Counted from the first letter of the stretch, positions 42,145-54,233 are shown. The stretch: 64,000 bases of DNA from Cryobacterium zongtaii (GCF_002909375.1 NZ_PPXD01000023.1:1-64000); one strand, 5' to 3'. Translations and numbers: made by a program. The notes: a model not told the origin generated them from the sequence alone.

Positions 42145-42657
42145 TCAGGCCAGGCGCTTGAGCATTCGGGTGTTGCCGAGGGTGTTCGGCTTGACGCGGG
42201 CGAGGTCGAGGAACTCCGCGACGCCCTCGTCCGGGGAGCGCACCAGCTCGGCATAGATGGCGGGGTCCACGGTTTCGGTGCCCATGTCGACGAACCCGTG
42301 CCGGGTGAAGAAGTCCACCTCGAACGTGAGGCAGAACAGGCGCGTCAGGCCCAGTTCCCGGGCGTCCGCCTCCAGTCGGCCGATGAGCGCGTGCCCGATA
42401 CCGCGCCCGAGCCAGTCCTCCGACACGGCGAGAGTGCGCACCTCGCCGAGGTCCTCCCACATCACGTGCAGGGCGCCGCAGCCGACGAGGTTTCCCTCGA
42501 GGTCCTCGACCACCCGGAACTCCTGCACGGCCTCATAGAAGACGACGCGGTCCTTGCCGAGCAGGATGCGTTGCTGCACGAGAGGTTCGACGAGTGCCTG
42601 GATGCGCGGCACGTCGCGGGTCTGCGCCCGGCGCACGATGAACTCCTGGTGTGTCAC
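42145..42657 (-). CDS. argA: Amino-acid N-acetyltransferase (actinobacterial ArgA, Rv2747 type)
   Basis: A 170-residue GNAT protein predicted to make N-acetylglutamate, the first step of arginine synthesis. It matches the short actinobacterial ArgA throughout: FYEAVQEFRV, GCGALHVMWEDLGEVRTLAV, the acetyl-CoA loop GRGIGHALI, CLTFEVDFFTRHGF and the end VKPNTLGNTRML. The start is GTG 42657 with GGGGAG upstream; the frame to 42714 has no ribosome site. It is divergent in function from its neighbours and probably monocistronic. Confidence 0.88.
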   Translation of the reverse strand: MTHQEFIVRRAQTRDVPRIQALVEPLVQQRILLGKDRVVFYEAVQEFRVVEDLEGNLVGCGALHVMWEDLGEVRTLAVSEDWLGRGIGHALIGRLEADARELGLTRLFCLTFEVDFFTRHGFVDMGTETVDPAIYAELVRSPDEGVAEFLDLARVKPNTLGNTRMLKRLA

Positions 42658-42732
42658 GTCCGCCCGCTCCCCTGGCCGCCAGCCGCGACCGATTCTGTTG
42701 TGCCGGAAGGTCAAGTCTAGGGGCGGACGACA

Positions 42733-42762
42733 AACGGCCCGGCGGATGTCCGCCGGGCCGTT
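42733..42762 (-). terminator. clpC terminator
   Basis: Perfect 14-bp arms AACGGCCCGGCGGA and TCCGCCGGGCCGTT around TG, 18 bp past the clpC stop. Confidence 0.8.
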
Positions 42763-42780
42763 CGTGTGGAGCTGTTGTGC

Positions 42781-45306
<2,526 letters not shown>

Positions 45307-45616
45307 ATGAACACTCCCTTGGCGCCAGGGCGGTTATGGCACCGATACAAAGAGAGTAACCAGCGGATGCCCGGATGCGTGCCTCTGTTCGCCATGGGCG
45401 TGACACATGTGACTCCCGCGCTCGCCTCCGTCTCCTGCAGCGCCGGCGGTTCCGCGGCATTTTCCCCGACCTGCCCCCGTTCGGACGAGTTGCGCCGGCG
45501 CAACGGAGCAGGTGGACCGCAGCGGGGCAGCTCGACTGAGGCCCTTGCTCAGCACAACGACAAACGATATGGTCGTGATCGGTATTCATATCGATAATCG
45601 TTAGGAGCATCTCGTG
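45307..45616. other. 310-bp divergent region upstream of clpC
   Basis: No gene. It holds the clpC ribosome site (AAGGGAG), a perfect 16-bp palindrome GTTGCGCCGGCGCAAC at 45489-45504, and on the other side the inverted repeat and AGGAG site of the DUF2975 gene. I see no HAIR (HspR) box and no clear ClgR box. Confidence 0.6.
45565..45593. promoter_or_regulatory. Candidate operator of the DUF2975/XRE operon
   Basis: Inverted repeat CGATATG-N15-CATATCG, ending 10 bp before the ribosome site of the DUF2975 gene. It is an AT-rich island in a GC-rich region, as expected for a promoter/operator. The XRE protein of the operon is the likely ligand. Confidence 0.45.
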
Positions 45617-46261
45617 ATGAAAACAGCCCAGGCTGAGAGGGCGCAACGCACGTCCCGGCTGGAACACCGGCTCGGCAGGGTTCTCACCTGGCTGGTACTG
45701 ATCGGGGCCGTGCTCTCGGGGCTTCTGGCGACCGGCATCGGCGCCGTCACCCTGGTCGGGCAGCTCCTCACCGACAGGTTCGTCGTCACACTCTTCGCGG
45801 ATGCTCCCCTGCCGTCGGCAGCGTCAACCGGCACCGCGCAGATCCACGGCGGCAATTTCGACACGGCCGAGGTCACCGTCACCGGGCTCAGCGCACTGCC
45901 CAGGTTTCTGCTCACCCTGGAGGGCTCCACCGCGTTGGCCACGGCGCTGCTGGTCTCGGCGACGGTTTTCTATTTCTGCTGGAGCGTACTGCGCCGCCGC
46001 CCGTTCAACCGTCCGGTCTTCTGGCTGGTCGCCCTGGTCGGCTACGCATTGCTGCTGGGCACCGTGCTGGGGCAGGGCTTGGGCGGGCTGGGCCGCATGA
46101 TCGCCGCGGGCGAGCTGAACGGCGACGCCCCTGACGGCTTCTGGCCACTGGCCACCCTCGTCGACCTCGCACCCGCCGGCACCGGACTCGTGCTCCTCGT
46201 CGCCGCCGCCGCCATTTCCCTCGGCCAGCGTCTGCAACGCGAGACCGACGGACTCGTCTAG
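45617..46261 (+). CDS. DUF2975-family membrane protein
   Basis: A 214-residue protein with four hydrophobic helices (about 24-48, 96-120, 133-153, 190-207) and an extracytoplasmic loop after the first, the DUF2975 layout. AGGAG is 9 nt before ATG 45617 and 6 nt before the in-frame GTG 45614, so either start is possible. Its stop overlaps the XRE gene (TAGTG). DUF2975/XRE pairs are common; the membrane protein may sense an envelope signal and control the DNA-binding partner, but this is not established. Confidence 0.78.
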   Translation: MKTAQAERAQRTSRLEHRLGRVLTWLVLIGAVLSGLLATGIGAVTLVGQLLTDRFVVTLFADAPLPSAASTGTAQIHGGNFDTAEVTVTGLSALPRFLLTLEGSTALATALLVSATVFYFCWSVLRRRPFNRPVFWLVALVGYALLLGTVLGQGLGGLGRMIAAGELNGDAPDGFWPLATLVDLAPAGTGLVLLVAAAAISLGQRLQRETDGLV

Positions 46262-46491
46262 TGGCGCCCGCCGCCGACGACGAGGCCACGGGCATCCACT
46301 GCCGGCTCGACGCGCTGCTCATCGAGCGCGGGATGACACTCACCAGGCTCAGCGAGCTTGTCGGAGTCAGCGTGGTCAACCTGTCGGTCCTCAAGAACGA
46401 CCGGGCCAGGGCCATCCGGTATTCGACCCTGGCCGCGGTCTGCGCCGCCCTGGACTGCGAGGTCGGCGACCTGCTCGTGCGCGCCGACTGA
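46261..46491 (+). CDS. Small XRE/Cro-type DNA-binding protein
   Basis: A 76-residue protein that is almost entirely a helix-turn-helix: LIERGMTLTRLSELVGVSVVNLSVLKNDRARAIRYSTLAAVCAALDCEVGDLL, the YozG/HTH_26 type. GTG 46261 overlaps the DUF2975 stop by one base, so the two are translated together. It probably regulates its own operon through the inverted repeat at 45565-45593. Confidence 0.85.
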   Translation: MAPAADDEATGIHCRLDALLIERGMTLTRLSELVGVSVVNLSVLKNDRARAIRYSTLAAVCAALDCEVGDLLVRAD

Positions 46492-46602
46492 GCCAGGCCA
46501 GCAGCGTGATGCCCTTGCGAGGGCACCGGACTGCGCAAATACTGTGAGCACTCAGGCTCCACGATTTTGCGACCTGCACCCGCAGGCGAAAGGCGGCGGC
46601 AC

Positions 46603-48126
46603 ATGGACGGCTCCTCGAACCTCGCCAAACCGGCTCGCACGAACGGCCGCGCCGACCCCGCCGCCGAGATCGCCCGGCTCTCCGCCGAGAACGCTCGGCT
46701 GCGCGGACAGCTCGGCCCGGCCGCTGAACACCGAGCGTCCGCCAGGTGGCGGGCGTTTTTTGCGGCGCTGCTGATCACGATCGGGGTGCTCCTGGCCCCG
46801 GTGAGCGTGGTGGCCTACTGGACCAAGGGCTACATCAATGACACCGACAGGTTCGTCGCCTCGCTCGCCCCGCTCGCGGACGACCCCGCGGTGCAGGCGT
46901 ACCTGGTTGACGAGATCGTCGCGGTGGTCAACGAGAACGTCGACATCAACACCATCACCAGCGATCTCTTCACCGGGCTGGAGAGCCTCGACCTGCCGCA
47001 GGCCGCCAAAGACGCCCTGGCGCTGCTCGAGACACCCGCCGCGCAGGGGGTCCAGCAGCTGATCGAGTCCGCAGCCACCAATATCGTCGCCTCGGATGCC
47101 TTCGCCGAGCTGTGGGAACAGGCGCTGCGCACCAGCCAGACCCAGGTCATCGCGGCGCTGGAGGGTGACACCTCCACGGCGCTGGTGATCAGCGACACCG
47201 GCGAACTCGGCATCCAGCTCGGGCCGATCATCGCAGAAGTGAAGAAGGAACTGGTCGACCGGGGCTTCTCGTTGGCGACGAACATCCCCGAGGTCGATCG
47301 CACCATCGTGGTGGCCCAGTCCGACTCGTTGGTGCAGGCGCGCACCGGGTATCAGCTGCTGAACGTGCTCGGTTTCGTCCTGCCGCTGGTGAGCCTAGGC
47401 CTGATCGTCCTCGGCGTGCTGGTGGCCAAACGACGCTCCCGCACCATGATCTGGGCCGGACTCACCCTGGCCCTGGCCATGGCCGTGCTCGCCGCCGGGA
47501 TCGCGGTGGGGCGGATCCTCTTCATCAGCGCGCTGTCGCCCACGTACCTCCCCAACAACGTGGCACAGGCGCTGTATGACGCCGTGGTGCCGTTCATCAA
47601 CACCACGGCCCTGTCGGTGGGGCTCGTCGGCTTCACCGTGGCCGTGGTGGCGTACCTGGCCGGGCCTTTCCGTGGGTCGACGATCGTGCGGCGGGCCACC
47701 ATCGGCACCAGCGCCCGGCTCCGGGCGGCGGCGGCGAACGCCGGGGTCACGACGGGCAGCTTCGGGGACTTCCTCTATCACTACCGGCGCCTGGCCCACG
47801 TGCTGATCGGGCTTGCTGCAGCCGCGGTCGCTATCTTCTGGCGCCCGCTTGCTGTACCGGTGATCATTTGGACGGCGGTCCTGGCGCTGATTGCCGTTCT
47901 GCTCGTCGAGTTGCTGCAGCGGCCGCCGGTCGCGCCCGGGATTCCGCCGGTCCCCGGGACGAGGCCGGGCACGCCCCCGGGGCCGCAGGAACCGACGGCC
48001 GAGGCCGGCACCGAACCGGTCAACCCCACCCTCCCGTTGCCGCCGGCAGACCCCGACGATCTGCGCGGGCAGACCGGCCCGACCGAGCCGCTCGAACCGC
48101 TACGCACCCCGGCACGCCCGGAATAA
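46603..48126 (+). CDS. Large membrane protein with extracytoplasmic helical domain
   Basis: A 507-residue protein. A short coiled coil (about 20-38, AAEIARLSAENARLRGQL) precedes helix 1 (about 48-72). A long alpha-helical extracytoplasmic region (about 75-245) follows, then four more helices (about 250-400) and a Pro-rich acidic cytoplasmic tail of about 75 residues. No enzyme motif is seen. Related proteins in actinobacteria are annotated only as integral membrane proteins. ATG 46603 has GAAAGGCGG upstream. It is followed closely by pirin, which appears to have its own promoter. Confidence 0.72.
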   Translation: MDGSSNLAKPARTNGRADPAAEIARLSAENARLRGQLGPAAEHRASARWRAFFAALLITIGVLLAPVSVVAYWTKGYINDTDRFVASLAPLADDPAVQAYLVDEIVAVVNENVDINTITSDLFTGLESLDLPQAAKDALALLETPAAQGVQQLIESAATNIVASDAFAELWEQALRTSQTQVIAALEGDTSTALVISDTGELGIQLGPIIAEVKKELVDRGFSLATNIPEVDRTIVVAQSDSLVQARTGYQLLNVLGFVLPLVSLGLIVLGVLVAKRRSRTMIWAGLTLALAMAVLAAGIAVGRILFISALSPTYLPNNVAQALYDAVVPFINTTALSVGLVGFTVAVVAYLAGPFRGSTIVRRATIGTSARLRAAAANAGVTTGSFGDFLYHYRRLAHVLIGLAAAAVAIFWRPLAVPVIIWTAVLALIAVLLVELLQRPPVAPGIPPVPGTRPGTPPGPQEPTAEAGTEPVNPTLPLPPADPDDLRGQTGPTEPLEPLRTPARPE

Positions 48127-48129
48127 GCT
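48124..48129 (+). promoter_or_regulatory. Putative -10 of the pirin gene (leaderless)
   Basis: TAAGCT, overlapping the stop of the upstream gene, ends 6 nt before GTG 48136. Confidence 0.45.
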
Positions 48130-48135
48130 CACAGT

Positions 48136-49113
48136 GTGAGCAACCTCGAAACCGAACCGGTCGAACTCGTCTGTGACCCCAGCACGACCACCGAGGTGGG
48201 TATTGTCATCCTGCAGCCCCGGGATGTTCCCCTGGGCGGTCTGCGGGCGATGGGCGTGCGTCGCACTCTCCCCCAGCGCGCGAGAAGCCTGATCGGCGCC
48301 TGGTGCTTCGTCGATCACTACGGCCCGGACGACGTGTCGGTCACCGGCGGGATGGTGGTGCCCCCTCATCCGCACACCGGGTTGCAGACGGCGAGCTGGC
48401 TGTTCGCCGGCGAGGTCGAGCACCGTGACAGCGTCGGCAGCCTCGCCCTGGTCCGGCCGGGCGAGCTGAACCTGATGACCGCGGGTTCCGGTATCAGCCA
48501 CTCCGAGGTGTCCACACCAGACACCACGGCGCTGCACGGGGTGCAGCTGTGGATCGCCCTGCCCGAGCTCACCCGACACCAGGCGCCGCACTTCGAGAAC
48601 CACGTCATCACACCGGTGACGCGCGGCGCGGTCACCCTGCACGTGTTCCTGGGTACCCTGGCCGGACAGACCGCCGCCGCCACCGGGGACACCCCGCTGG
48701 TCGGCGCTCAGATCGACCTGCCGGCCGGGTCGTCGATCGACCTCGACGTCGACCGGTCTTTCGAACACGGGGTGCTCGTCGACGTCGGCACCGTCAGTGT
48801 CGGCGGCGCACCAGTGCACCGGAACGAACTGGGCTTCATCGACAGCGGACGTCCGGTCATCCGCCTGGAGAACACCGGCGACAGCCCGGCCCGGGTGCTG
48901 CTGCTGGGCGGTGAGCCGCTCGGCGAGCAGATCGTGATGTGGTGGAATTTCATCGGCCGCAGCCACGAGGAGATCTCCGCCTGGCGGGACCAGTGGCAGG
49001 CGGAGGTGATCGACGGCTCGGATGCCGCCGGCCGGTTCGGCCACGTCGCGTACCATGGTGCTCCGCTGCCTGCGCCGATGCTGCCCACCGTGCGGCTCAA
49101 ACCCCGCCGCTGA
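48136..49113 (+). CDS. Pirin family protein
   Basis: A 325-residue bicupin. The N-terminal cupin carries the metal motif PPHPHTGLQT and a downstream His in VEHRDS, then the GISHSE block. The C-terminal cupin ends with the family motif LLGGEPLGEQIVMWWNFIGRSHEEI. Some pirins are quercetinases or redox co-regulators; the role here is unknown. The start is GTG, apparently leaderless. It is convergent with cls, with 21 bp between the stops. Confidence 0.9.
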   Translation: MSNLETEPVELVCDPSTTTEVGIVILQPRDVPLGGLRAMGVRRTLPQRARSLIGAWCFVDHYGPDDVSVTGGMVVPPHPHTGLQTASWLFAGEVEHRDSVGSLALVRPGELNLMTAGSGISHSEVSTPDTTALHGVQLWIALPELTRHQAPHFENHVITPVTRGAVTLHVFLGTLAGQTAAATGDTPLVGAQIDLPAGSSIDLDVDRSFEHGVLVDVGTVSVGGAPVHRNELGFIDSGRPVIRLENTGDSPARVLLLGGEPLGEQIVMWWNFIGRSHEEISAWRDQWQAEVIDGSDAAGRFGHVAYHGAPLPAPMLPTVRLKPRR

Positions 49114-49134
49114 ACCGCGGTTCGCCGGCCGCGG

Positions 49135-50598
49135 CTACTGCACGGCGGAGGTCAGCCTGGCCAGGTTGTCGAGGATCGTCGAGCGCAACGGCTGCTTCAT
49201 CCACTCGTCGAGGGTGAGCTCCCGACTGTCTGCCCGGTAGCCGTCCTCCACCGCCCGCAGCGCCTGCACGAACGACGCCCCACGCACCATCAGGGACACC
49301 TCGAAGTTGAGGCTGAACGAACGCATGTCCATGTTGCTCGAGCCGATCACGGCGACGTCGTCGTCGATGGTGAAGTGCTTGGCGTGCAGAACGTACGGCG
49401 CCTTGTACATGTAGATCTTCACGCCCGCCTGCAGTAGTTCCTCGTAGTAGGAACGTTGTGCGTGGTAAACGAGAGCCTGGTCGCCGATCTCGGAGACGAA
49501 AAGTTCCACGTGCAGGCCGCGCTGCACGGCTGTCGTGATCGCGTACATGATCGACTCGTCCGGCACGAAATACGGGCTGGTGATCACGATGCGTTCCTGC
49601 GCGTAGTACAGCAGCGCGAGGAACAGGCGCAGGTTGTTCTCGCCCTCGAAGCCGGGTCCGCTGGGCACGACCTGGCAGTCGATGGCATCCGAGATGTCCT
49701 CGGGGTGCACGGGCTCGATGTCGCGGGTGAGCAGCTCGTTGGTCTCGCTGTACCAGTCGGTGATGAAGATCGCGTTCAGGCCCGAGACGATGGGGCCTTC
49801 GAGCCGCACCATCAGGTCTTTCCATTTGAGGCCGCGGCGGATGTTGCTCTTCATGTTGTAGGTGCGGTCGATCACGTTCTGCGAGCCCATGAACCCGACC
49901 CGGCCGTCGACGATGACGAGTTTGCGGTGGTTGCGCAGGTCGGGCCGCTGCCACTGGCCCTTGAACGGCTGCAGCGGCAGCATCAGCTGCCACTGCACCC
50001 CGGATTCGGTGAGCCGTTTCTTGGTCTGTTTGAAGCCCGGCTTCCGCATCGACTGGATGTGGTCCATCAGCACCCGCACCGTCACGCCGCGCTTGACGGC
50101 GTTCTCCAAAGCGTCGAAGAACGGCGTGGTGGTGGGGTCGAGGGAGAGGATGTAAAACTCGACATGCACGTACTTCCGGGCCTTGTCGATGTCGGCGACC
50201 ATCGCGGCGAAGGTCTCCTCATAGTTGCCGTGCAGCCGCGCCCGGTTGTCGCCGACGAGCGGCATTGCGCCGAGATTGCGGTTGAGCGCGACCACGGATT
50301 CGAGCCAACCCGGCCACGGGTGGTCGCGTTGCACGCGTTCCATGCCGGCGGTGCTGTCGAGGATGAACTGGTTGATCTCGGCCTGCATTTCCACCCGACG
50401 CTTGGGCAGGGTGCGATAGCCGATCAGCAGGAAGAGCAGGAAACCGAGGTAGGGGATCAGGAAGATCGCCAGCAGCCACGCCATGCCGGAGGTGGGCCTG
50501 CGGTTGCGGGGTACGACGATGATCGCGATCACCCGGATGGCGAAGTCAACAAGGAATGCCACCACGAGAAGGATGGTGGAAAGGTCAATACCGAACAC
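49135..50598 (-). CDS. cls: Cardiolipin synthase (PLD type)
   Basis: Makes cardiolipin from phosphatidylglycerol at the membrane. It has 487 residues: two N-terminal helices (about 7-27 and 38-60) followed by two HKD domains, with NHRKLVIVDGRVGFMGSQN and LHAKHFTIDDDVAVIGSSN carrying the catalytic His and Lys. The length is typical. It begins 2 bp after a 58-residue membrane protein gene and is probably co-transcribed with it. Confidence 0.95.
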   Translation of the reverse strand: MFGIDLSTILLVVAFLVDFAIRVIAIIVVPRNRRPTSGMAWLLAIFLIPYLGFLLFLLIGYRTLPKRRVEMQAEINQFILDSTAGMERVQRDHPWPGWLESVVALNRNLGAMPLVGDNRARLHGNYEETFAAMVADIDKARKYVHVEFYILSLDPTTTPFFDALENAVKRGVTVRVLMDHIQSMRKPGFKQTKKRLTESGVQWQLMLPLQPFKGQWQRPDLRNHRKLVIVDGRVGFMGSQNVIDRTYNMKSNIRRGLKWKDLMVRLEGPIVSGLNAIFITDWYSETNELLTRDIEPVHPEDISDAIDCQVVPSGPGFEGENNLRLFLALLYYAQERIVITSPYFVPDESIMYAITTAVQRGLHVELFVSEIGDQALVYHAQRSYYEELLQAGVKIYMYKAPYVLHAKHFTIDDDVAVIGSSNMDMRSFSLNFEVSLMVRGASFVQALRAVEDGYRADSRELTLDEWMKQPLRSTILDNLARLTSAVQ

Positions 50599-50600
50599 GG

Positions 50601-50777
50601 TTAGGCGGCCGGTTTGTCAAGGCCGAGTCTGGCCCGCTCCTCGGCTTCGACCCGCGCGTAGGCGTTTCGTTCGGTGCGGTCTGAACGGATGATGGCGCGC
50701 ACGATGATCCAGAAGAGCACCCCGACCAAAACCGTGGGCGCGAGCGAGTACAAAGCGTTGGCCCAGAAGCTATCCAT
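50601..50777 (-). CDS. 58-residue membrane protein upstream of cls
   Basis: MDSFWANALY, one hydrophobic helix (about 10-28, LAPTVLVGVLFWIIVRAII) and a charged tail rich in Arg and Glu ending DKPAA. GAAGGGA lies just before ATG 50777, and TAGGCT is 9 nt upstream. The stop is 2 bp from the cls start, so a joint operon is likely. Function unknown. Confidence 0.75.
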   Translation of the reverse strand: MDSFWANALYSLAPTVLVGVLFWIIVRAIIRSDRTERNAYARVEAEERARLGLDKPAA

Positions 50778-50819
50778 AGTCCCTTCAGCCTACGCGATCT
50801 GGACGCGCCCGCCGCCGGG

Positions 50820-50972
50820 CTACTTGGTGAGGATGCCGAAGATCCCGGAACCGAGCAGGTACAGGCCGACGCCACCCACCACGATCCAGATCATGATCCG
50901 GTTGGTCGACGGGCCCTTCTTCTTTCCGTCGTCATCCGGCTTCAGCTGGTCCTTGGGCAGAAAAGTCATCAT
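50820..50972 (-). CDS. 50-residue membrane protein downstream of lysS
   Basis: A charged N-terminus (LPKDQLKPDDDGKKK) followed by one helix (about 26-46, IMIWIVVGGVGLYLLGSGIF). It starts 5 bp past the lysS stop, at ATG 50972 or 50969, and no separate promoter is seen. It seems conserved in kind with small proteins that follow lysS in related bacteria, though I cannot name it. Confidence 0.65.
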   Translation of the reverse strand: MMTFLPKDQLKPDDDGKKKGPSTNRIMIWIVVGGVGLYLLGSGIFGILTK

Positions 50973-50977
50973 GCGGG

Positions 50978-52519
50978 TTACTTTACCAACGGGAACAGAA
51001 TGGTCTCCCGGATACCGAGGCCGGTCAGGGCCATCAGCAACCTGTCGATGCCCATTCCCATGCCACCGGTGGGCGGCATGCCGTGCTCCAGGGCCCGAAG
51101 GAATTCTTCGTCCAGACGCATCGCCTCCGGGTCGCCGCCGGCGGCGAGCCGGGCCTGCTCCACGAAGCGTTCGCGCTGCACGACGGGGTCGACGAGCTCG
51201 GAGTAGCCGGTGGCCAGTTCGAAGCCACGGATGTAGAGGTCCCACTTCTCCACGACGCCGTCGATCGAGCGGTGGCCGCGCACCAGCGGGCTGGTGTCCA
51301 CCGGGAAGTCGAGCACGAAGGTGGGCCGGACCAAGTCGCCCTTGACGAAGTGCTCCCACAGCTCTTCGACGTACTTGCCGTGGATGGGGTGGTCGACCTC
51401 GACGCCTTCGGCGGCGGCCAGGGCCTGCAGCTCGGCCAGCGGGGTGGCCGGGCTGATGGTGCGTCCCACGGCGGCGGAGAGGCTGTCGTACATGCTGATG
51501 CGGTCCCACTGGCCGCCCAGGTCGTACTCGGTTCCGTCGGCCCAGGTCACCACGTGCGAGCCGCCGGTGATGGCCGCAGCAGCATCCTGGATCAGGGTCT
51601 GGGTGAGCTCGGCGATCGAGGTGTAGTCGCCGTAGGCCTCGTAGGCCTCGAGCATCGCGAATTCGGGCGAGTGGGTGGAGTCGGCGCCCTCGTTGCGGAA
51701 GTTGCGATTGATCTCGTAGACCCTGTCGATGCCGCCGACGACGGCGCGCTTGAGGAACAGCTCCGGTGCGATGCGCAGGAACAGTTCGGTGTCGAACGCG
51801 TTGCTGTGGGTGGAGAACGGCCGGGCAGAGGCGCCGCCGTGCAGGGTCTGCAGCATCGGCGTTTCGATCTCGAGGAAGCCGCGCGCGGTGAAGGTGGCGC
51901 GCAGGCTCGCGACGGCCTGGGAGCGCTGCACAACGGTGCGGCGGGCCTGCTCACGGGCGATGAGGTCGAGGTAGCGGCTGCGCACCCGGGTCTCTTCGCT
52001 GAGTTCGGAGTGCAGGTTCGGCAGCGGCAGCAGCGCCTTGGCGGCGATCTGCCACTCGGTGACCATGACCGACAGTTCGCCGCGGCGGGAGGAGATGACC
52101 TCACCGGCGACAAAGACGTGGTCGCCGAGGTCGACGAGGTCCTTCCAGGCGGCCAACGATTCGTCGCCGACGGCGGCGAGCGACACCATGGCCTGGATGC
52201 GGCTGCCGTCGCCGGCCTGCAGGCTCGCGAAACAGAGCTTGCCGGTGTTGCGCAGATGCACCACCCGACCGGCCAGGCCAACGGTCTCGCCGGTGGCGGC
52301 GTCCGCTTCGAGCTCGCCGTACCGGGCGCGCACGGCGGGGATGGTGTGGGTGACGGGCACCGACACCGGGTAGGCGCCGCCGGCCGGGCTGGTCGCGGCC
52401 GCGTTCAGGCGGTCACGCTTGGCCAGGCGCACGGCCTTCTGCTCGGTCAGTTCGGCCGCGGCCTGTGCGTCATCGTTGCTGGGCGTGTCGCCGGGCACGG
52501 CGTCGGGGGTGGTGCTCAT
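50978..52519 (-). CDS. lysS: Lysine--tRNA ligase (class II)
   Basis: Charges tRNA-Lys. It has 513 residues with an N-terminal OB anticodon-binding domain (about 65-180) and a class II core: motif 1 around [10 protein letters not shown], motif 2 [16 protein letters not shown], motif 3 [15 protein letters not shown]. The first 30 residues are a polar extension. ATG 52519 has GGAGAA upstream; the frame to 52561 is not needed. It is 56 bp downstream of panC on the same strand. Confidence 0.97.
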   Translation of the reverse strand: MSTTPDAVPGDTPSNDDAQAAAELTEQKAVRLAKRDRLNAAATSPAGGAYPVSVPVTHTIPAVRARYGELEADAATGETVGLAGRVVHLRNTGKLCFASLQAGDGSRIQAMVSLAAVGDESLAAWKDLVDLGDHVFVAGEVISSRRGELSVMVTEWQIAAKALLPLPNLHSELSEETRVRSRYLDLIAREQARRTVVQRSQAVASLRATFTARGFLEIETPMLQTLHGGASARPFSTHSNAFDTELFLRIAPELFLKRAVVGGIDRVYEINRNFRNEGADSTHSPEFAMLEAYEAYGDYTSIAELTQTLIQDAAAAITGGSHVVTWADGTEYDLGGQWDRISMYDSLSAAVGRTISPATPLAELQALAAAEGVEVDHPIHGKYVEELWEHFVKGDLVRPTFVLDFPVDTSPLVRGHRSIDGVVEKWDLYIRGFELATGYSELVDPVVQRERFVEQARLAAGGDPEAMRLDEEFLRALEHGMPPTGGMGMGIDRLLMALTGLGIRETILFPLVK

Positions 52520-52575
52520 GCGGTTCTCCGTCGGTGGGCGTACACGGGCCAGGCCCGGCACCCCGTTGAAAGCGG

Positions 52576-53457
52576 TTAGGGGATGTCCAGTGAAATGTTG
52601 TCGATCAACCGGGTGCTGCCGACCACCGCGGCGACCAGCATCCTGGCCTGGCCGCGGTAGTCGTCGTCGACCGGCAGGAAGGTGTGCGGGTGCACGACAA
52701 CCAGATAGTCCAGTTTAACCAGAGGCGCGGCCCCGATCACCGCGTGGGCGGCAACGATCGCGGCGGGAACCCCGGAGTGGGCCGCGGCCGCGGCCGCGGT
52801 CAGGCCCACGAACAGCGACCTGGCCGCGGTGCGGGCGGGCTCGTCGAGGTTGCGGTTGCGGCTCGAGCGGGCCAGGCCGTTGTCTTCCCGCACCGTGGGC
52901 ACGACCTCGATGCGCACCCGCAGATTGAGGTCGGCGACCATCCTCTCTACCAGGAAAACCTGCTGGGCGTCCTTCTGACCGAAGACGGCGATGTCGGGTT
53001 CGACGATGTTCAACAGCTTCGCGACGACGGTGAGCATGCCGTCGAAGTGGCCGGGCCGGGCGGCACCCTCGTAGAGACCGCCGACCGCGCCTGCGGTCAG
53101 TCGGGTCGACGAGGCGCCGTCCGGGTACATCTCCTGGGCGTGCGGGGCGAAGACGAATGCGGCGCCCTCCTCCGCCAGCGCCGCCACGTCGGCGTCGAGG
53201 GTGCGCGGGTAGGTGTCAAGGTCTTCGTTCACCCCGAACTGCAGCGGGTTGACGAAGACCGACACGACCACGATGTCGCCGACGGCGACTGCACGCCGCA
53301 CGAGCTCCCGGTGCCCGGCGTGCAGGGCGCCCATGGTGGGAACGAGCACGACGTGGGCATCGCCGCCCCTGGCCGCGGCGTTCTGTTTGGCGAGGCAGAG
53401 GCTATTACGCAGCTCGTCTATCGTGTCGATGACTTCTGGCTTGGTGAGCACGGTCAC
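52576..53457 (-). CDS. panC: Pantothenate synthetase
   Basis: Condenses pantoate and beta-alanine with ATP to make pantothenate for coenzyme A. It has 293 residues with [14 protein letters not shown] (the HIGH-like motif), [16 protein letters not shown] and the SSRNRNL loop in place of KMSKS. The GTG start overlaps the upstream Rossmann gene stop (GTGA). That upstream gene could relate to pantoate supply. Confidence 0.95.
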   Translation of the reverse strand: MTVLTKPEVIDTIDELRNSLCLAKQNAAARGGDAHVVLVPTMGALHAGHRELVRRAVAVGDIVVVSVFVNPLQFGVNEDLDTYPRTLDADVAALAEEGAAFVFAPHAQEMYPDGASSTRLTAGAVGGLYEGAARPGHFDGMLTVVAKLLNIVEPDIAVFGQKDAQQVFLVERMVADLNLRVRIEVVPTVREDNGLARSSRNRNLDEPARTAARSLFVGLTAAAAAAHSGVPAAIVAAHAVIGAAPLVKLDYLVVVHPHTFLPVDDDYRGQARMLVAAVVGSTRLIDNISLDIP

Positions 53458-54233
53458 TGGTCCTCCGGGTCAAACGGGTGGGGCGGGTATGGCGGGTCGA
53501 GCAGGTGGGTGGTGTCGCCCAGATCGGCGAGGTCGTCGAGCGGATGCCTGGCGCCGGTGCGAGTGAGGGCGTTCTCGATGGCCGAGCGCACCAGCGGCGC
53601 GATCACGGCTCCCGGCGCCTCGATGCCGATCTCGCTGAGCAGCCGGGTGGATTGGTCGACGATCGAGCTGGAGAACGCCGTGGCGGTCTCGATGGCCTCG
53701 GAGTAGACCTCCCGGTCGCCCTCGGCCACGATCACCGGTTCGCCGCCCATCTCCACTACCAGGGCCTGCGCGATCGGCAGCACGGGGGCTGGGGCGGTCA
53801 CGGCAAAGTAGCTGTCGGCCAGGCGGCTGATGTCCAGGCTGGTGCCCGTGAACGCCATCGCCGGGTGGATGGCCAGCGGGATCGCGCCGGCCCGCTGGGC
53901 GGGCAGCAGCACGTTGGTGCCGTAGCGTGCGGAGGTGTGCAGAACGAGCTGGCCGGGCTGCCAGGTTCCCGTGGCCGCGAGGCCGGTCACGAGGCTGTCG
54001 AGCTGGTCGTCCGGCACCGCGATGATCACCAGTTCGCTGCGCTCCACCACCTCGGGCACCGTGAGCACGGGAACGCCCGGCAGGATCGCTTCCGCGCGGT
54101 CACGGCTGGCCTGCGAGATCGCGGAGATCCCGATCAGGGCGTGCCCGGCGCCGGCGAGAGCGGCGGCGAGGATGGGTCCGACATGGCCCGCGCCGATGAC
54201 GCCGATCCCCAGACGGCCCGGTCGCACCGTCAC
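53454..54233 (-). CDS. Rossmann-fold and DUF2520 domain protein
   Basis: A 259-residue NAD(P)-binding protein with GVIGAGHVGPILAAAL at the N-terminus and a C-terminal DUF2520 helical domain (IHPAMAFTGT, ETATAFSSSIVDQSTRLLSEIG). The family resembles ketopantoate reductase/6-phosphogluconate dehydrogenase folds. Being coupled to panC, it may take part in pantothenate synthesis, but this is inference. GTG 54233 overlaps the upstream PH-domain gene; the longer frame to 55052 is not used. Confidence 0.87.
   Translation of the reverse strand: MTVRPGRLGIGVIGAGHVGPILAAALAGAGHALIGISAISQASRDRAEAILPGVPVLTVPEVVERSELVIIAVPDDQLDSLVTGLAATGTWQPGQLVLHTSARYGTNVLLPAQRAGAIPLAIHPAMAFTGTSLDISRLADSYFAVTAPAPVLPIAQALVVEMGGEPVIVAEGDREVYSEAIETATAFSSSIVDQSTRLLSEIGIEAPGAVIAPLVRSAIENALTRTGARHPLDDLADLGDTTHLLDPPYPPHPFDPEDQ

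Noticed and set aside
45307..45340. CGCCCTGGCG upstream of clpC as a ClgR box
   Set aside because: Spacing between CGC and GCG is 4 instead of 5 and the flanking bases do not fit; it also lies close to the ribosome site.
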